Shown in pieces: positions 9,261 through 18,350 of a stretch of DNA of 55,789 bases. The position numbers were made by a program, and so were the translations under genes. The notes below the pieces were generated by a model. It saw only the letters and a list, made by a program, of their open reading frames with translations. It did no database searches and was not told where the DNA came from. Each line of letters starts with the position of its first letter. Position 1 is the stretch's first letter. Origin of the DNA: an uncultured Pelagibacteraceae bacterium (GTDB lineage: Bacteria; Pseudomonadota; Alphaproteobacteria; Pelagibacterales; Pelagibacteraceae); the NCBI GenBank assembly GCA_902615715.1, contig CACMQA010000004.1, positions 75,814-131,602 of the forward strand, in the 5' to 3' direction.

Positions 9261-9805
9261 TGTCAGATATATTTAAAGACCTTATTGATAGCTTTAATAT
9301 GTTAGACATTTTTTTCTTAATTATTCTTTCATATAATGTAATACAATGTTTTTTGAAAGGTTTTTCACTAAGTCTTATTTCATTTATGAAATGGGTGTTA
9401 TCTACTGTGGTAACTATTATCTTGGTTCCAAAGTTACAACCTATAGTTGGTGAATATATTCAATCTGAATTTATTAATAATTTAGGCCTGGGAATAACTA
9501 TTTTTATCTTAACTTTATTTATTGTGATACTTATTGGAAAAACTCTTAGTAAAGCAGTTACATGGACAGGCGTAGGGTCAATAGATAAGGCTTTTGGTTT
9601 TCTATTTGGTTTTTTTAAAGGATATATCGTTTCAGTTTGTTTATTTTCTATTTTTAATTGGTTTTATCCTTATCAAAATTGGGGTATATCAGCTGAAGAT
9701 GCAATTTCATTTAATTTATTAAATAAAGGAAGTGAAATACTTATAGAAGAGTTTCCTTCTAGTGAAGATTTCATTGATACAAAAGAAAAAATTGAAAAAA
9801 TTTAA
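9260..9805 (+). CDS. cvpA: CvpA family membrane protein
   Basis: The protein has 181 residues and four predicted TM helices. The early segment DIFFLIILSYNVIQCFLKGF matches the usual CvpA N-terminus, and GSIDKAFGFLFGFFKGY matches the conserved C-terminal part. CvpA was named for colicin V export and is associated with envelope homeostasis, but its molecular function is not settled. It is immediately upstream of purF, the classic cvpA-purF linkage. It overlaps the RND gene by one base and purF by 14 or more bases. Confidence 0.85.
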   Translation: MSDIFKDLIDSFNMLDIFFLIILSYNVIQCFLKGFSLSLISFMKWVLSTVVTIILVPKLQPIVGEYIQSEFINNLGLGITIFILTLFIVILIGKTLSKAVTWTGVGSIDKAFGFLFGFFKGYIVSVCLFSIFNWFYPYQNWGISAEDAISFNLLNKGSEILIEEFPSSEDFIDTKEKIEKI

Positions 9806-11243
9806 TTTAGACAAGTTAAGAGAAGAGTGCGGGATTTTCGGCATTTCAAATCATGAAGATGCTTCAGCTATGGTAGCATTAGGGCTACATGCTTTACAAC
9901 ATAGAGGTCAAGAGGGTTGTGGAATTGTATCGTATGACGGAAAAAACTATCATTCAGAAAAAAGACAAGGTTTAGTTGGAGATCATTTTACTGAGTCAAA
10001 AATATTGGAAAAACTACCTGGAAAATTTGCAATTGGCCACAATCGATATTCAACAACTGGTGAAACCTCTTTAAGAAATATCCAGCCTTTTTTTGCAGAT
10101 CTACATATCGGAGGGCTGAGTGTGGCCCATAACGGAAATTTAACTAATGCCTTATCATTAAGAAACACGTTAGTTAAAGAAGGTGCTATCTTTAGAACTA
10201 CAAGTGATACGGAAACTATTGTTCAACTTATAGCTAAGTCAAACAGAAAAAAGTTCGTAGATAAATTAATTGATGCTCTTTTTCAAATACAAGGCGGATA
10301 TTCACTTGTTTTAATGACTAATAAAAAATTAGTTGGTGTAAGAGACCCTTTCGGTATCAGACCGCTTATAATTGGTAAATTAAATGACTCTTACATTTTA
10401 GCATCCGAAACTTGTGCATTAGATATTATTGGGGCAAGCTTTATTAGAGAAGTTGAAAATGGAGAAATTATAATTATTGAAAATAAAGTGTTAAAATCTA
10501 TTAGACCATTTCCAAAACAAAAATCTAGGCCATGTGTGTTTGAATATATTTATTTTGCAAGACCAGACAGTTTGATTAATGGTTTATGTGCTTATGAGTA
10601 TCGTAAAAAATTAGGAATACAATTGGCAAAAGAAACAGATATTAAAGCTGATTTTGTAGTACCTGTACCTGACTCCGGTGTCCCGGCAGCATTAGGATAT
10701 GCAGAACAATCAAATAAAAAATTTGAACTTGGGTTAATTAGAAATCATTATGTTGGCAGAACTTTTATTGAACCTACCCAAAATATAAGAAGTTTGGGTG
10801 TTAAACTAAAACTAAGCTCTACTAAAACTATAGTTAAAAATAAGTCTATAATATTAATAGACGACTCTTTAGTAAGAGGTACAACATGCAGCAAAATAGT
10901 AAAAATGCTTTATGAAAGTGGAGCTAAAGAAGTTCATGTAAGAATTGCTTGTCCTGAAATTAAATATCCAGATTTTTATGGTGTAGACATGCCTACAAAA
11001 GAAGAGCTTCTTGCCCATCAAAAAAGCAATCAAGAAATGTGTGATCATATTAAAGCAAAAAGTTTAAAGTTTCTTAGTTTATCTGGCTTGTATGAAGCTT
11101 TAATAGATGGAAAGAGAAATTCTAGTTATCCTCAATTTTGTGATCATTATTTTACAGGTGAATACCCGATTAAGCCTCAGGACAATTTATCTAATATTAG
11201 ATTAAAGCAATTATCTTTGCTAAGCGGAAAATCAAACAATTAG
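9792..11243 (+). CDS. purF: Amidophosphoribosyltransferase PurF
   Basis: PurF makes 5-phosphoribosylamine from PRPP and glutamine, the first step of purine synthesis. The glutaminase domain starts at EECGIFG. Its Cys is the nucleophile and normally becomes residue 1 after a short propeptide is removed. The phosphoribosyltransferase part has VPVPDSGVPAALGYAEQ and the PRPP loop IILIDDSLVRGTT. A TTG at 9792 gives an 11-residue leader plus Glu-Cys. A GTG at 9762 would add 10 residues, so the start is uncertain. Either start lies inside cvpA. The 3' end overlaps the convergent BamB-like gene by 4 bases (TTAG). Confidence 0.95.
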   Translation: MKKFNLDKLREECGIFGISNHEDASAMVALGLHALQHRGQEGCGIVSYDGKNYHSEKRQGLVGDHFTESKILEKLPGKFAIGHNRYSTTGETSLRNIQPFFADLHIGGLSVAHNGNLTNALSLRNTLVKEGAIFRTTSDTETIVQLIAKSNRKKFVDKLIDALFQIQGGYSLVLMTNKKLVGVRDPFGIRPLIIGKLNDSYILASETCALDIIGASFIREVENGEIIIIENKVLKSIRPFPKQKSRPCVFEYIYFARPDSLINGLCAYEYRKKLGIQLAKETDIKADFVVPVPDSGVPAALGYAEQSNKKFELGLIRNHYVGRTFIEPTQNIRSLGVKLKLSSTKTIVKNKSIILIDDSLVRGTTCSKIVKMLYESGAKEVHVRIACPEIKYPDFYGVDMPTKEELLAHQKSNQEMCDHIKAKSLKFLSLSGLYEALIDGKRNSSYPQFCDHYFTGEYPIKPQDNLSNIRLKQLSLLSGKSNN

Positions 11244-12562
11244 TTTACTACAACCAATTTATTTTTATTATTTAAAAATAGAATTGAGTTATTAATATTT
11301 ATTGGTATTGAATTAATTTTTGACGGAAGTTTTTGTTTATTTTTAAAATTTCCATAAATATCAAAAATTAAAATCCTTGAATCATTGAGAAAAATAAAAA
11401 TATTGTTGTTGAGTATCATCATATTTTTATAAAGGTCATTATTTAATTTTTTAATTTCTTTTTTTTTTAATTTACTAATGTCGTAAGAGTATAATATTTT
11501 TTTAGTATCAAGGTTTAATGCTATTAAGAAATTATTTTTTGTCAAAAAAAATGCAAAATTATCTACTACTAATGGTTTTATACTCGAAGAAAAATTAAAT
11601 TTTTTCAGAATTGAGCCAGTGTCTAAGTCTATTAAATAAGTTTTAGAATTAGTTGAGATTATTATTTCTTTATCAGTACTTACAAGTTCTTTACCCAAAA
11701 ATAAATTAGATGGAGATAAGGTAAATGATTTATTAAAATTATTAAACCAATTCACAGACATATTATCTGTATTTATTGAATAAAGTGATCCAAAAGAATT
11801 TAAAAAAAATAACTTATTTTCATCAACAATTGATAAATTGTTAATGAACTTATTTTTAATAAAGGTTTCTTCTGTGGGAATTAATTTAAACAAATCCCCA
11901 GTTTTTTTATTTATTATATATAAGTTATTATTTTGATTCGAAACTGCGATCTTGTTATTAAAAATTTTTAAATTTGAGCTAAATGGAACTTTATAATTTT
12001 TTGCCCAAATAACTCTTTTCAGTTCATAGTTATAGGCATAAAAATAACCAAGATTATCAGCAACAAAAATTACGTTATTTTCAACAATAATATTTAGTTT
12101 TTTTTTTATTTTCTTAAATTTTTTTTTGTAAAAATTATATTTTGAGATAATCCTTTTTTCTTTAATTGAATAAACAATAATATTACCTTTCTCATCATTG
12201 ACAATTAAATTTCCTTTTTCAAATAATTTATACCTATTAAGTGAATTTTTTGAAAGTTTATTACTTTTGAAGATAATTTTGTTTAAGTTATTAAATTTAA
12301 AATTTTTTGTATTATTTTCTGAGCTAAAGTAAATATCATTCCAACTGTTATTTTTTATTGGTTGAGTTAAATTAAAAATGTACTTATCTGAAATAGGAAT
12401 TGTTATATTATAAATTTCCTCTGAATTGGAAATTTCTTTAAATTCTTTAAAAATTTTTTTTTCATAGCTTGAAATATTTTTGTTTTCCCAAATACCACTT
12501 TTATTATCAAACGAACAATTGTTTAATAAGAATAAAATTATTAATGCAAAAAATAATTTCAT
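11240..12562 (-). CDS. BamB-like PQQ-repeat beta-propeller lipoprotein
   Basis: This 440-residue protein begins with a hydrophobic signal ending in a lipobox-like LLNNC (Cys16), so it is probably an outer-membrane lipoprotein facing the periplasm. The rest contains repeated beta-propeller blades, such as VFVADNLGYFYAYNYELKRV and IAVSNQNNNLYIINKKTGDL, typical of PQQ-like repeats. Divergence is high and lysine/asparagine content extreme. The upstream neighbour resembles YfgM, which also precedes bamB in gammaproteobacteria. That supports a role in outer-membrane protein assembly beside BamA. The der gene, often next in other genomes, is absent here. The BamB assignment rests on fold plus context. 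Confidence 0.68.
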   Translation of the reverse strand: MKLFFALIILFLLNNCSFDNKSGIWENKNISSYEKKIFKEFKEISNSEEIYNITIPISDKYIFNLTQPIKNNSWNDIYFSSENNTKNFKFNNLNKIIFKSNKLSKNSLNRYKLFEKGNLIVNDEKGNIIVYSIKEKRIISKYNFYKKKFKKIKKKLNIIVENNVIFVADNLGYFYAYNYELKRVIWAKNYKVPFSSNLKIFNNKIAVSNQNNNLYIINKKTGDLFKLIPTEETFIKNKFINNLSIVDENKLFFLNSFGSLYSINTDNMSVNWFNNFNKSFTLSPSNLFLGKELVSTDKEIIISTNSKTYLIDLDTGSILKKFNFSSSIKPLVVDNFAFFLTKNNFLIALNLDTKKILYSYDISKLKKKEIKKLNNDLYKNMMILNNNIFIFLNDSRILIFDIYGNFKNKQKLPSKINSIPININNSILFLNNKNKLVVVN

Positions 12563-12566
12563 CTTT

Positions 12567-13076
12567 CTATTTTTTAATTATTTTTGTAGCAATGGATTTA
12601 AGTATTGAATTATCCTCTATAAGCTTATTTAATAAATTATACCCACTTTCTACATTATCTATTTTTATTAAATAAAGAGCTTTTTTTAAAATTATCAGAT
12701 CTCTTTGATCTTTAGATGACACAGATGACTCTAAAATTTTAAAGTATTTTAAAATTTTTTCTTTATCTAAAATAAGTTCTTTTTCAACAATAACGTTAAG
12801 AGCTAAAATGGAATAAAATTTATTTTTGCTTGTAATTATTTCCTCATAAAGTTTTTTCGCACTATCTTTATCACTAGAAGATAAAAGTAGACCAGCACGA
12901 ACATATTTTTTTGAAATCAAAATATTTTTTTTTTCATTAATATGATTAATATAAATCAATGAGACAAGAGATAGAACTAAAGCTAATAAAAAAATATATA
13001 TTTTATATCTGTTTACTTTGTAAAAATTAATTAATTTATCTTTTAAATCTAATTTATCTTCTATTTCTTTTTCCAT
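12567..13076 (-). CDS. YfgM-like membrane-anchored TPR protein
   Basis: The 169-residue protein has a charged N-terminus, one TM helix (about residues 25-46), and a helical C-terminal region with TPR-like spacing (AKKLYEEIITSKNKFYSILAL and further helices). This is the architecture of YfgM (TPR_21), an inner-membrane partner of SecYEG and periplasmic chaperones. It lies four bases upstream of the BamB-like gene and overlaps the end of panB by 23 bases, so it belongs to the guaB-to-bamB transcription unit. Sequence identity to known YfgM appears low, and the call leans on topology and neighbourhood. Confidence 0.6.
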   Translation of the reverse strand: MEKEIEDKLDLKDKLINFYKVNRYKIYIFLLALVLSLVSLIYINHINEKKNILISKKYVRAGLLLSSSDKDSAKKLYEEIITSKNKFYSILALNVIVEKELILDKEKILKYFKILESSVSSKDQRDLIILKKALYLIKIDNVESGYNLLNKLIEDNSILKSIATKIIKK

Positions 13077-13848
13077 TTAAAAAATTATTTATAGTCGGAA
13101 ATTTATTTAATTTGACTTCCTTAGTATATTTTTTTACAGCATTTTCAATTATTCTATTAAGATTAACGTATTTTTTTACAAATTTAGGATAAAAGCCACT
13201 TAACCCAAGCATATCATCCGTAACTAAGATTTGTCCGTCGCATAGTGTAGATGAACCAATGCCTATGGTCGGTATATTCAATTCATTTGTAATTAATTTA
13301 GCAGATTTTGGAGATAAACATTCAAGCACAATAGAAAATGCGCCGGCCTCTTGAATTTGTTTCGCTTCTTTTAAAAGCTTCATAGTCTCAAACTTTGTAA
13401 CACCTTCAACTTTAAACTTTTTTTTAAATTGAGGTGTATACCCTATATGACCCATTACAGGGATCTTATTTTTGGTTAATAATTTTATTATTTTAAAGTT
13501 ATTTTTGTTGCTCTCTATTTTAACTGCATCACATCCTGTTTTTTTTATTAATAACTTTGCATTATTTCTTGCTATTTTTAAATTATCGTAACTGCCTTTT
13601 GGCATGTCAACTACAAGTAAAGAATTTTTAATTCCTTTTTTTACACTTGATGTATGTTGAATAATATTTTCCAAGCTTATTCTATGAGTATTTTTATGAG
13701 CATATAGAACATTTGCCATCGAGTCTCCCACCAGCACAATATCAACATATTTATCTAAAATTTTGGCAATGTTTTTTGAGTAAGCTGTTAAACTTACGAT
13801 TTTAGTTTTATTTTTTTTTGCCAAAATCTTTTTTATTTTCTTATTCAT
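13054..13848 (-). CDS. panB: Ketopantoate hydroxymethyltransferase PanB
   Basis: PanB transfers a hydroxymethyl group from methylene-THF to 2-oxoisovalerate to give ketopantoate for pantothenate and CoA. The 264-residue protein shows VLVGDSMANVLY with the metal-binding Asp, VVDMPKGSY, AVKIES, MGHIGYTPQ, and the C-terminal TIGIGSSTLCDGQILVTDD, which are all PanB landmarks. The start overlaps the guaA stop (TAATG). No panC lies in the window. Confidence 0.95.
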   Translation of the reverse strand: MNKKIKKILAKKNKTKIVSLTAYSKNIAKILDKYVDIVLVGDSMANVLYAHKNTHRISLENIIQHTSSVKKGIKNSLLVVDMPKGSYDNLKIARNNAKLLIKKTGCDAVKIESNKNNFKIIKLLTKNKIPVMGHIGYTPQFKKKFKVEGVTKFETMKLLKEAKQIQEAGAFSIVLECLSPKSAKLITNELNIPTIGIGSSTLCDGQILVTDDMLGLSGFYPKFVKKYVNLNRIIENAVKKYTKEVKLNKFPTINNFLNGKRNRR

Positions 13849-15407
13849 TACTCAAGTTCTATGGTGCTGGGTGGTTTTGATGTAATATCATAAACTACTC
13901 GATTAATACCTTTAACGTTATTTATAATTTTATTTGATATATTATCCATAAAATTTTTTGGAAAACTAAAATAATCTGCTGTCATTCCATCTTCTGATGT
14001 TACAGCTCTTAAAAGACAAATATTTTCATATGTTCTTGAATCGCCCATAACTCCAACTGTTTTTATTGGTAGCAATGCAGCATAAGCTTGCCAGATTTTA
14101 TCATAAAGACCACTTTTTATTAATTCTCTAATATAAATATAATCTGCCTCTTGAAGTATCCTTACCCGTTCCGATGTAATACTTCCTACAATTCTAATAC
14201 CCAAGCCTGGACCAGGAAAAGGATGTTTAAAATTAATATTTTTTACTAAACCAAGAGATCTACCCAAAATTCTTACTTCATCTTTAAAAAATTCTTTTAA
14301 AGGCTCAATTAAATTCAAATTCATTTTTTTTGGTAATCCTCCCACGTTATGATGTGATTTTATTTTTGAAGTTTTGCTACCAGTTGAGGATCTGCTTTCA
14401 ATTATATCTGGGTAAAGAGTTCCTTGAGCCAAATACTTAACATTACTATATTTCTTTGACTCTTTTTCAAAAATTTTAATAAATAAGTTTCCAATAATTT
14501 TCCTTTTTTTTTCTGGATTAGAAATATTTTTTAATTTACTAAAAAAAAGATTTGAGGCTTTAATTAATTTTACATTAAGTTTATACTTTTTTTTAAAAAT
14601 TTTATAAGTGTGTTGAAACTCATTTTTTCTCATTAATCCTGTGTCTACCATTATGCAAATAAGATTCTTTTTTATTGCTTTATTGATTAATAATGCTGCA
14701 ACACTGCTATCAACACCACCAGATAAAGCACATATAACTTTATTATCTTTTACTTTATTTTTTATTTCTTCTATTAATCTTTTTTCCTGAGAAGCTGGGC
14801 TCCATTTTTGTTTTATTTTACAAATTAAAAATAGAAAATTTTTAAAAATTTGTTTTCCATTATCAGTATGAGTCACTTCTGGATGAAACTGAACACCATA
14901 AATTTTGTTTTTTGTATTTTCAATTATAGTCAATTTTGAATTTTTTGTTGATGCAACTGTTTTAAAATTTTTAGGAAGTTTTATTACTGCATCTTCATGA
15001 CTCATCCAAACAAGTTTAGAGGTATTGAGATAGTTTTTTGTTAAAAGTGATGTATTTTTTTTTATTAAAATTGCTCTTCCAAACTCTCTTGTTTTTTTTG
15101 AGGGTTTAATTTTGCCACCAAACAATTTTGCTATTAATTGGAGACCATAACATATTCCTAAAATAGGAATTTTTTTTTTAAATATTTCTTTTGGTACAGT
15201 TTGAAATTTTGAAATTGTTACAGTTGATGGACCGCCGGAAAAAATTAAACCTTTTATATTTTTAAAATTACTTAACTTATTTAGTGCTTTAGGTGTAATT
15301 ACCTCTGAATAAACTCCTAATTCTCTTATTCTTCTTGCAATCAGTTTTGTTACTTGAGACCCAAAATCAATTATTAATACTTTTTCTTTATTTTTATGAA
15401 ATTGCAT
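13848..15407 (-). CDS. guaA: GMP synthase (glutamine-hydrolysing)
   Basis: GuaA aminates XMP to GMP. The 519-residue protein contains a class I glutamine amidotransferase domain with nucleophile GICYGLQ (Cys86) and [10 protein letters not shown]. The ATP pyrophosphatase domain carries the P-loop [12 protein letters not shown]. The C-terminal dimerisation domain includes [14 protein letters not shown] and ends [10 protein letters not shown]. It follows guaB after one intervening small TPR gene with zero spacing. It overlaps panB by one base. Confidence 0.97.
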   Translation of the reverse strand: MQFHKNKEKVLIIDFGSQVTKLIARRIRELGVYSEVITPKALNKLSNFKNIKGLIFSGGPSTVTISKFQTVPKEIFKKKIPILGICYGLQLIAKLFGGKIKPSKKTREFGRAILIKKNTSLLTKNYLNTSKLVWMSHEDAVIKLPKNFKTVASTKNSKLTIIENTKNKIYGVQFHPEVTHTDNGKQIFKNFLFLICKIKQKWSPASQEKRLIEEIKNKVKDNKVICALSGGVDSSVAALLINKAIKKNLICIMVDTGLMRKNEFQHTYKIFKKKYKLNVKLIKASNLFFSKLKNISNPEKKRKIIGNLFIKIFEKESKKYSNVKYLAQGTLYPDIIESRSSTGSKTSKIKSHHNVGGLPKKMNLNLIEPLKEFFKDEVRILGRSLGLVKNINFKHPFPGPGLGIRIVGSITSERVRILQEADYIYIRELIKSGLYDKIWQAYAALLPIKTVGVMGDSRTYENICLLRAVTSEDGMTADYFSFPKNFMDNISNKIINNVKGINRVVYDITSKPPSTIELE

Positions 15408-15827
15408 TTATTTTTTAGATAAATTTTCAATTTCGGTCTTTAATTTTTCACTTTGACCGCAAAAATTTTTGCAAATCAATTTTAATCTTTTATTTAATTC
15501 TAAACTTTTACTATAATCAGATGAGGCTAGTTTCAATTTTGCTAAATTAAAAATAGCTTCTTCATTTTTTGGATTTAATAAAATTACTGTATATAAATTT
15601 TGTTCCTCTAAATTTTTTTTATTTTGTTTATTAAATATTTTCGACAAATAAAGGTATGATAACTCACTTTTAGGATTAAAAACTATATCTTGTTCAAATT
15701 TAAGTTTAGCATCTTCAAATTTATTTTTATTAAAAAGATTTATTCCTTGAAGAAAAAATTCTGATTTAGCAGATAAATTGCTAGGCAGATGATATAAAAT
15801 AAAAATTGTAATTAAAATTTTTTTCAT
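15408..15827 (-). CDS. Small exported TPR-repeat protein
   Basis: This 139-residue protein has an N-terminal signal peptide (MKKILITIFILYHLPSNLSA), so the mature part is probably periplasmic. Two to three TPR-like helical pairs follow, including GINLFNKNKFEDAKLKFEQD and LNPKNEEAIFNLAKLK. It sits between guaB and guaA with a one-base overlap on one side and no gap on the other, so it is co-translated with them. Nothing in its sequence suggests a purine role. The function is unknown. Confidence 0.75.
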   Translation of the reverse strand: MKKILITIFILYHLPSNLSAKSEFFLQGINLFNKNKFEDAKLKFEQDIVFNPKSELSYLYLSKIFNKQNKKNLEEQNLYTVILLNPKNEEAIFNLAKLKLASSDYSKSLELNKRLKLICKNFCGQSEKLKTEIENLSKK

Positions 15828-16906
15828 TACAATTTAAAGTTAATAGTTTTTTGTGTCATTTCCACGCTGTGAACCATACTTTCGTAGAATCCTGCCTTAG
15901 TTATTTTAACAAATTTTGCTTTTTTATTTATTTCTTTTAAATTTTTTGCACCAATATATCCCATTGATGATCTCAATCCACCTTGTAGTTGATATATTAT
16001 TTTTGATACTTTTCCTTTGTATTCTACTCTTCCCTCAACCCCTTCGGGTACAAATTTAGATTTATCTTTAAAGTTTTTTTGAAAATATCTATTTGCTGAT
16101 CCAGCTGACATTGCGCCTATTGAACCCATGCCTCGATATTGTTTGTAAATCTTTTTCTTAAATTTAAATTTATTTCCTGGACTTTCCTCTGTTCCTGCAA
16201 ATATAGATCCCATCATAATGGCGTCTGCCCCAGCAGCTAATGCCTTTGCAATATCTCCAGAAAATTTGATTCCACCATCAGAAATGATTTTAATTTTTTT
16301 TTTATTTAGTGCCTTTTTGACATCCATAATTGCTGATATTTGCGGCACACCAATGCCTGCTACCATTCTTGTGGTGCAAATAGATCCTGGTCCGATACCA
16401 ACTTTGATTATATCTGCCCCTGAGTTATATAATCTTTTTGCTGCTTCACCTGTTGCTATATTCCCTACACATACAGGTACATCCTTCGATATTTTTTTAA
16501 TTTTGGAAAGCGTATATAAAACTTTTTTACTGTGACCATGGGCTGTATCTATAACTATTAAATCAACACCATTAATTATGAGTGATTTTGCTCTATCAAT
16601 ATCCTCTGAATTAGTACCTATTGCCGCTCCAACAAACATTTTCTTTAACTTAACTTTTTTAACTTCTTCTGATTGATATTTTATGTTCAAATTTCGATGG
16701 ATAATTCCTAATCCTCCTTCTTTACCTATACCGATAGCCATTTTAGATTCGGTCACTGTATCCATTGCTGATGACAAAAAAGGAACTTTTAATTTAATTT
16801 TCTTTGTTAAATTAAGCGAAATATTAGTGTTTGAAGGTAAGACGTTTGAAAATTTTGGCAACAAAAGAACATCATCAAAGGTTAATGCTTCTTTAATTGT
16901 ATCCAT
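15827..16906 (-). CDS. guaB: IMP dehydrogenase lacking the CBS (Bateman) module
   Basis: IMPDH oxidises IMP to XMP with NAD and commits flux to guanine nucleotides. At 359 residues it is about 120-130 shorter than typical bacterial IMPDH. The N-terminal barrel part (LTFDDVLLLP, SSAMDTVTE, GLGIIHRNL) runs directly from EEVKKVK near residue 86 into MFVGAAIGTN, exactly where the two CBS domains are normally inserted. The catalytic loop GIGPGSICTTR (Cys177), SDGGI, YRGMGSIGAM and the flap with Arg273-Tyr274 (ANRYFQ) mark IMPDH, not GMP reductase. The next gene but one is guaA. Confidence 0.94.
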   Translation of the reverse strand: MDTIKEALTFDDVLLLPKFSNVLPSNTNISLNLTKKIKLKVPFLSSAMDTVTESKMAIGIGKEGGLGIIHRNLNIKYQSEEVKKVKLKKMFVGAAIGTNSEDIDRAKSLIINGVDLIVIDTAHGHSKKVLYTLSKIKKISKDVPVCVGNIATGEAAKRLYNSGADIIKVGIGPGSICTTRMVAGIGVPQISAIMDVKKALNKKKIKIISDGGIKFSGDIAKALAAGADAIMMGSIFAGTEESPGNKFKFKKKIYKQYRGMGSIGAMSAGSANRYFQKNFKDKSKFVPEGVEGRVEYKGKVSKIIYQLQGGLRSSMGYIGAKNLKEINKKAKFVKITKAGFYESMVHSVEMTQKTINFKL

Positions 16907-16932
16907 ATAAACTTATATACAATTATTGATAT

Positions 16933-17559
16933 TTATAAAGACTTTAAAAATTCACAATGTAAATAAGTTTCTTTTGACTCCTTTCTGCTAGACTCTGGCT
17001 TAAAAAAATTTACTTGCCTAAATAGGGATTTAGCTAAGTTTTTCACTTCTATGAAGTCTTCACCCATAAACAGTTTCGAGACTAATACACCCTTAGGTTT
17101 AAGAATATTTTTTGCTAAAGTAATAACCTCTAAACATAATTGATTTGTTCTGATTGAGTCTAATGATTTGTTACCAGTCGTATCTGCAGCCATATCTGAA
17201 ATAATTACATCTAATTTTGCATTAAAATAATTCATAATTTTATCCTCAGTACTATCTTTTAAAATATCTCCCCTTAAAAATTTAACATTTTTTATAGGAT
17301 CCATATTCTTTATATCAATAGCCATTATTCTTCCTTTGTTAATAATTTGAGTAGCGACTTGAGACCAACCACCTGGATATGACCCTATATCTAGTAAATT
17401 AGTATTGTTATTAATAAATTTAAATTTCTTATTGAGTTCAATTAACTTGAAAGAGGCTCTAGATCGATAGCCAAGAGTTTTTGATTTTTTAAAAAATTGA
17501 TCTCTTTGTTGCTTGACTCTCCAAGAATTACTTTTTTTTACTCTTTTTGATTTCTTCAT
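16933..17559 (-). CDS. rlmE: 23S rRNA 2'-O-ribose methyltransferase RlmE (FtsJ/RrmJ)
   Basis: RlmE methylates the 2'-OH of a uridine (U2552 in E. coli numbering) in the A loop of 23S rRNA late in large-subunit assembly. The 208-residue protein has YRSRASFKLIELNKKF with the first catalytic Lys, the SAM motif LLDIGSYPGGWSQVA, SDMAADTTG with the catalytic Asp, and VSKLFMGED with the second Lys. It starts inside the last codon of pssA (TAATG). guaB begins 26 bases downstream with no obvious promoter of its own. Confidence 0.95.
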   Translation of the reverse strand: MKKSKRVKKSNSWRVKQQRDQFFKKSKTLGYRSRASFKLIELNKKFKFINNNTNLLDIGSYPGGWSQVATQIINKGRIMAIDIKNMDPIKNVKFLRGDILKDSTEDKIMNYFNAKLDVIISDMAADTTGNKSLDSIRTNQLCLEVITLAKNILKPKGVLVSKLFMGEDFIEVKNLAKSLFRQVNFFKPESSRKESKETYLHCEFLKSL

Positions 17560-18350
17560 TATAAAATATCTTCATGATTTTCATCAGATATTTTTTCAGC
17601 ATTTTTTTTATTTTGATTTTTATAAATTATAATACTAATTGGAATAGATATTAAATATCCTATTCCAAAAATCAAAAGTGTCTCAAGAGTGTAAAATAGC
17701 AAAGCAATCACAATTATACCAATACTTAATAAAAGAAAAACTGTAGTTTTTGGTGAAATTGATATCTTTTTAAGAGCTAAAGTCGGAATTTTGCTTACTA
17801 ATAAAATTGCAATTAATAGTGTTAAATAAGGTGTAAGATATCTTGCATCTACACCCAAATCTAAATTTGTTTGTTCATAGATTAAAGGCATTAAGATTAA
17901 TAGTCCTCCAGCTGGTGAAGGTATTCCTTCAAAAAAATTATTTTTCCAATTTTCTGCTTCATCAATTTTGGTTAAATTAAATCTTGCTAATCTTAATACA
18001 CAGCAAACAGAGTAAATTAGTGTAATTGCCCAACCCAATTTCCCATAATTATTTAATTCCCAAAAATATAAAATAAAAACTGGTGCTATTCCAAAACTTA
18101 CAAAATCTGTTAAGGAGTCTAATTCTTTTCCAAATTCTGAGGTTCCTTTTATTAATCTAGCTATTCTACCATCTAGTGCATCAAGAATAGCAGCAAATAA
18201 AATTAAAGTTACTGCTAAAGTAAAATTTCCATCAATTGAAAATTTTATTGAACTTATCCCAAGACACACTCCAGTTAAAGTTAAAATATTTGGAAGCAAA
18301 TATCTTGTTTTTTTTGATGGAACCAATTTAAATTTTTTATTTTCTTGCAT
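17559..18350 (-). CDS. pssA: CDP-diacylglycerol-serine O-phosphatidyltransferase
   Basis: The enzyme makes phosphatidylserine from CDP-diacylglycerol and serine in the inner membrane. The CDP-alcohol phosphotransferase signature is complete: Asp57, Asp60-Gly61, Ala64-Arg65, Gly74, Asp78 and Asp82, within DALDGRIARL and GKELDSLTDF. Several TM helices run through the 263 residues. It is coupled to psd upstream and rlmE downstream by one-base TAATG overlaps. The psd-pssA pair makes phosphatidylethanolamine. Confidence 0.94.
   Translation of the reverse strand: MQENKKFKLVPSKKTRYLLPNILTLTGVCLGISSIKFSIDGNFTLAVTLILFAAILDALDGRIARLIKGTSEFGKELDSLTDFVSFGIAPVFILYFWELNNYGKLGWAITLIYSVCCVLRLARFNLTKIDEAENWKNNFFEGIPSPAGGLLILMPLIYEQTNLDLGVDARYLTPYLTLLIAILLVSKIPTLALKKISISPKTTVFLLLSIGIIVIALLFYTLETLLIFGIGYLISIPISIIIYKNQNKKNAEKISDENHEDIL

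Noticed and set aside
15827-16906. GMP reductase (GuaC) as the identity of the short IMPDH-like gene
   Set aside because: The length fits GuaC, but the catalytic loop GIGPGSICTTR followed by MVAGIGVPQ, the YRGMGSIGAM segment and the Arg-Tyr flap are IMPDH-specific, and guaA is in the same operon.
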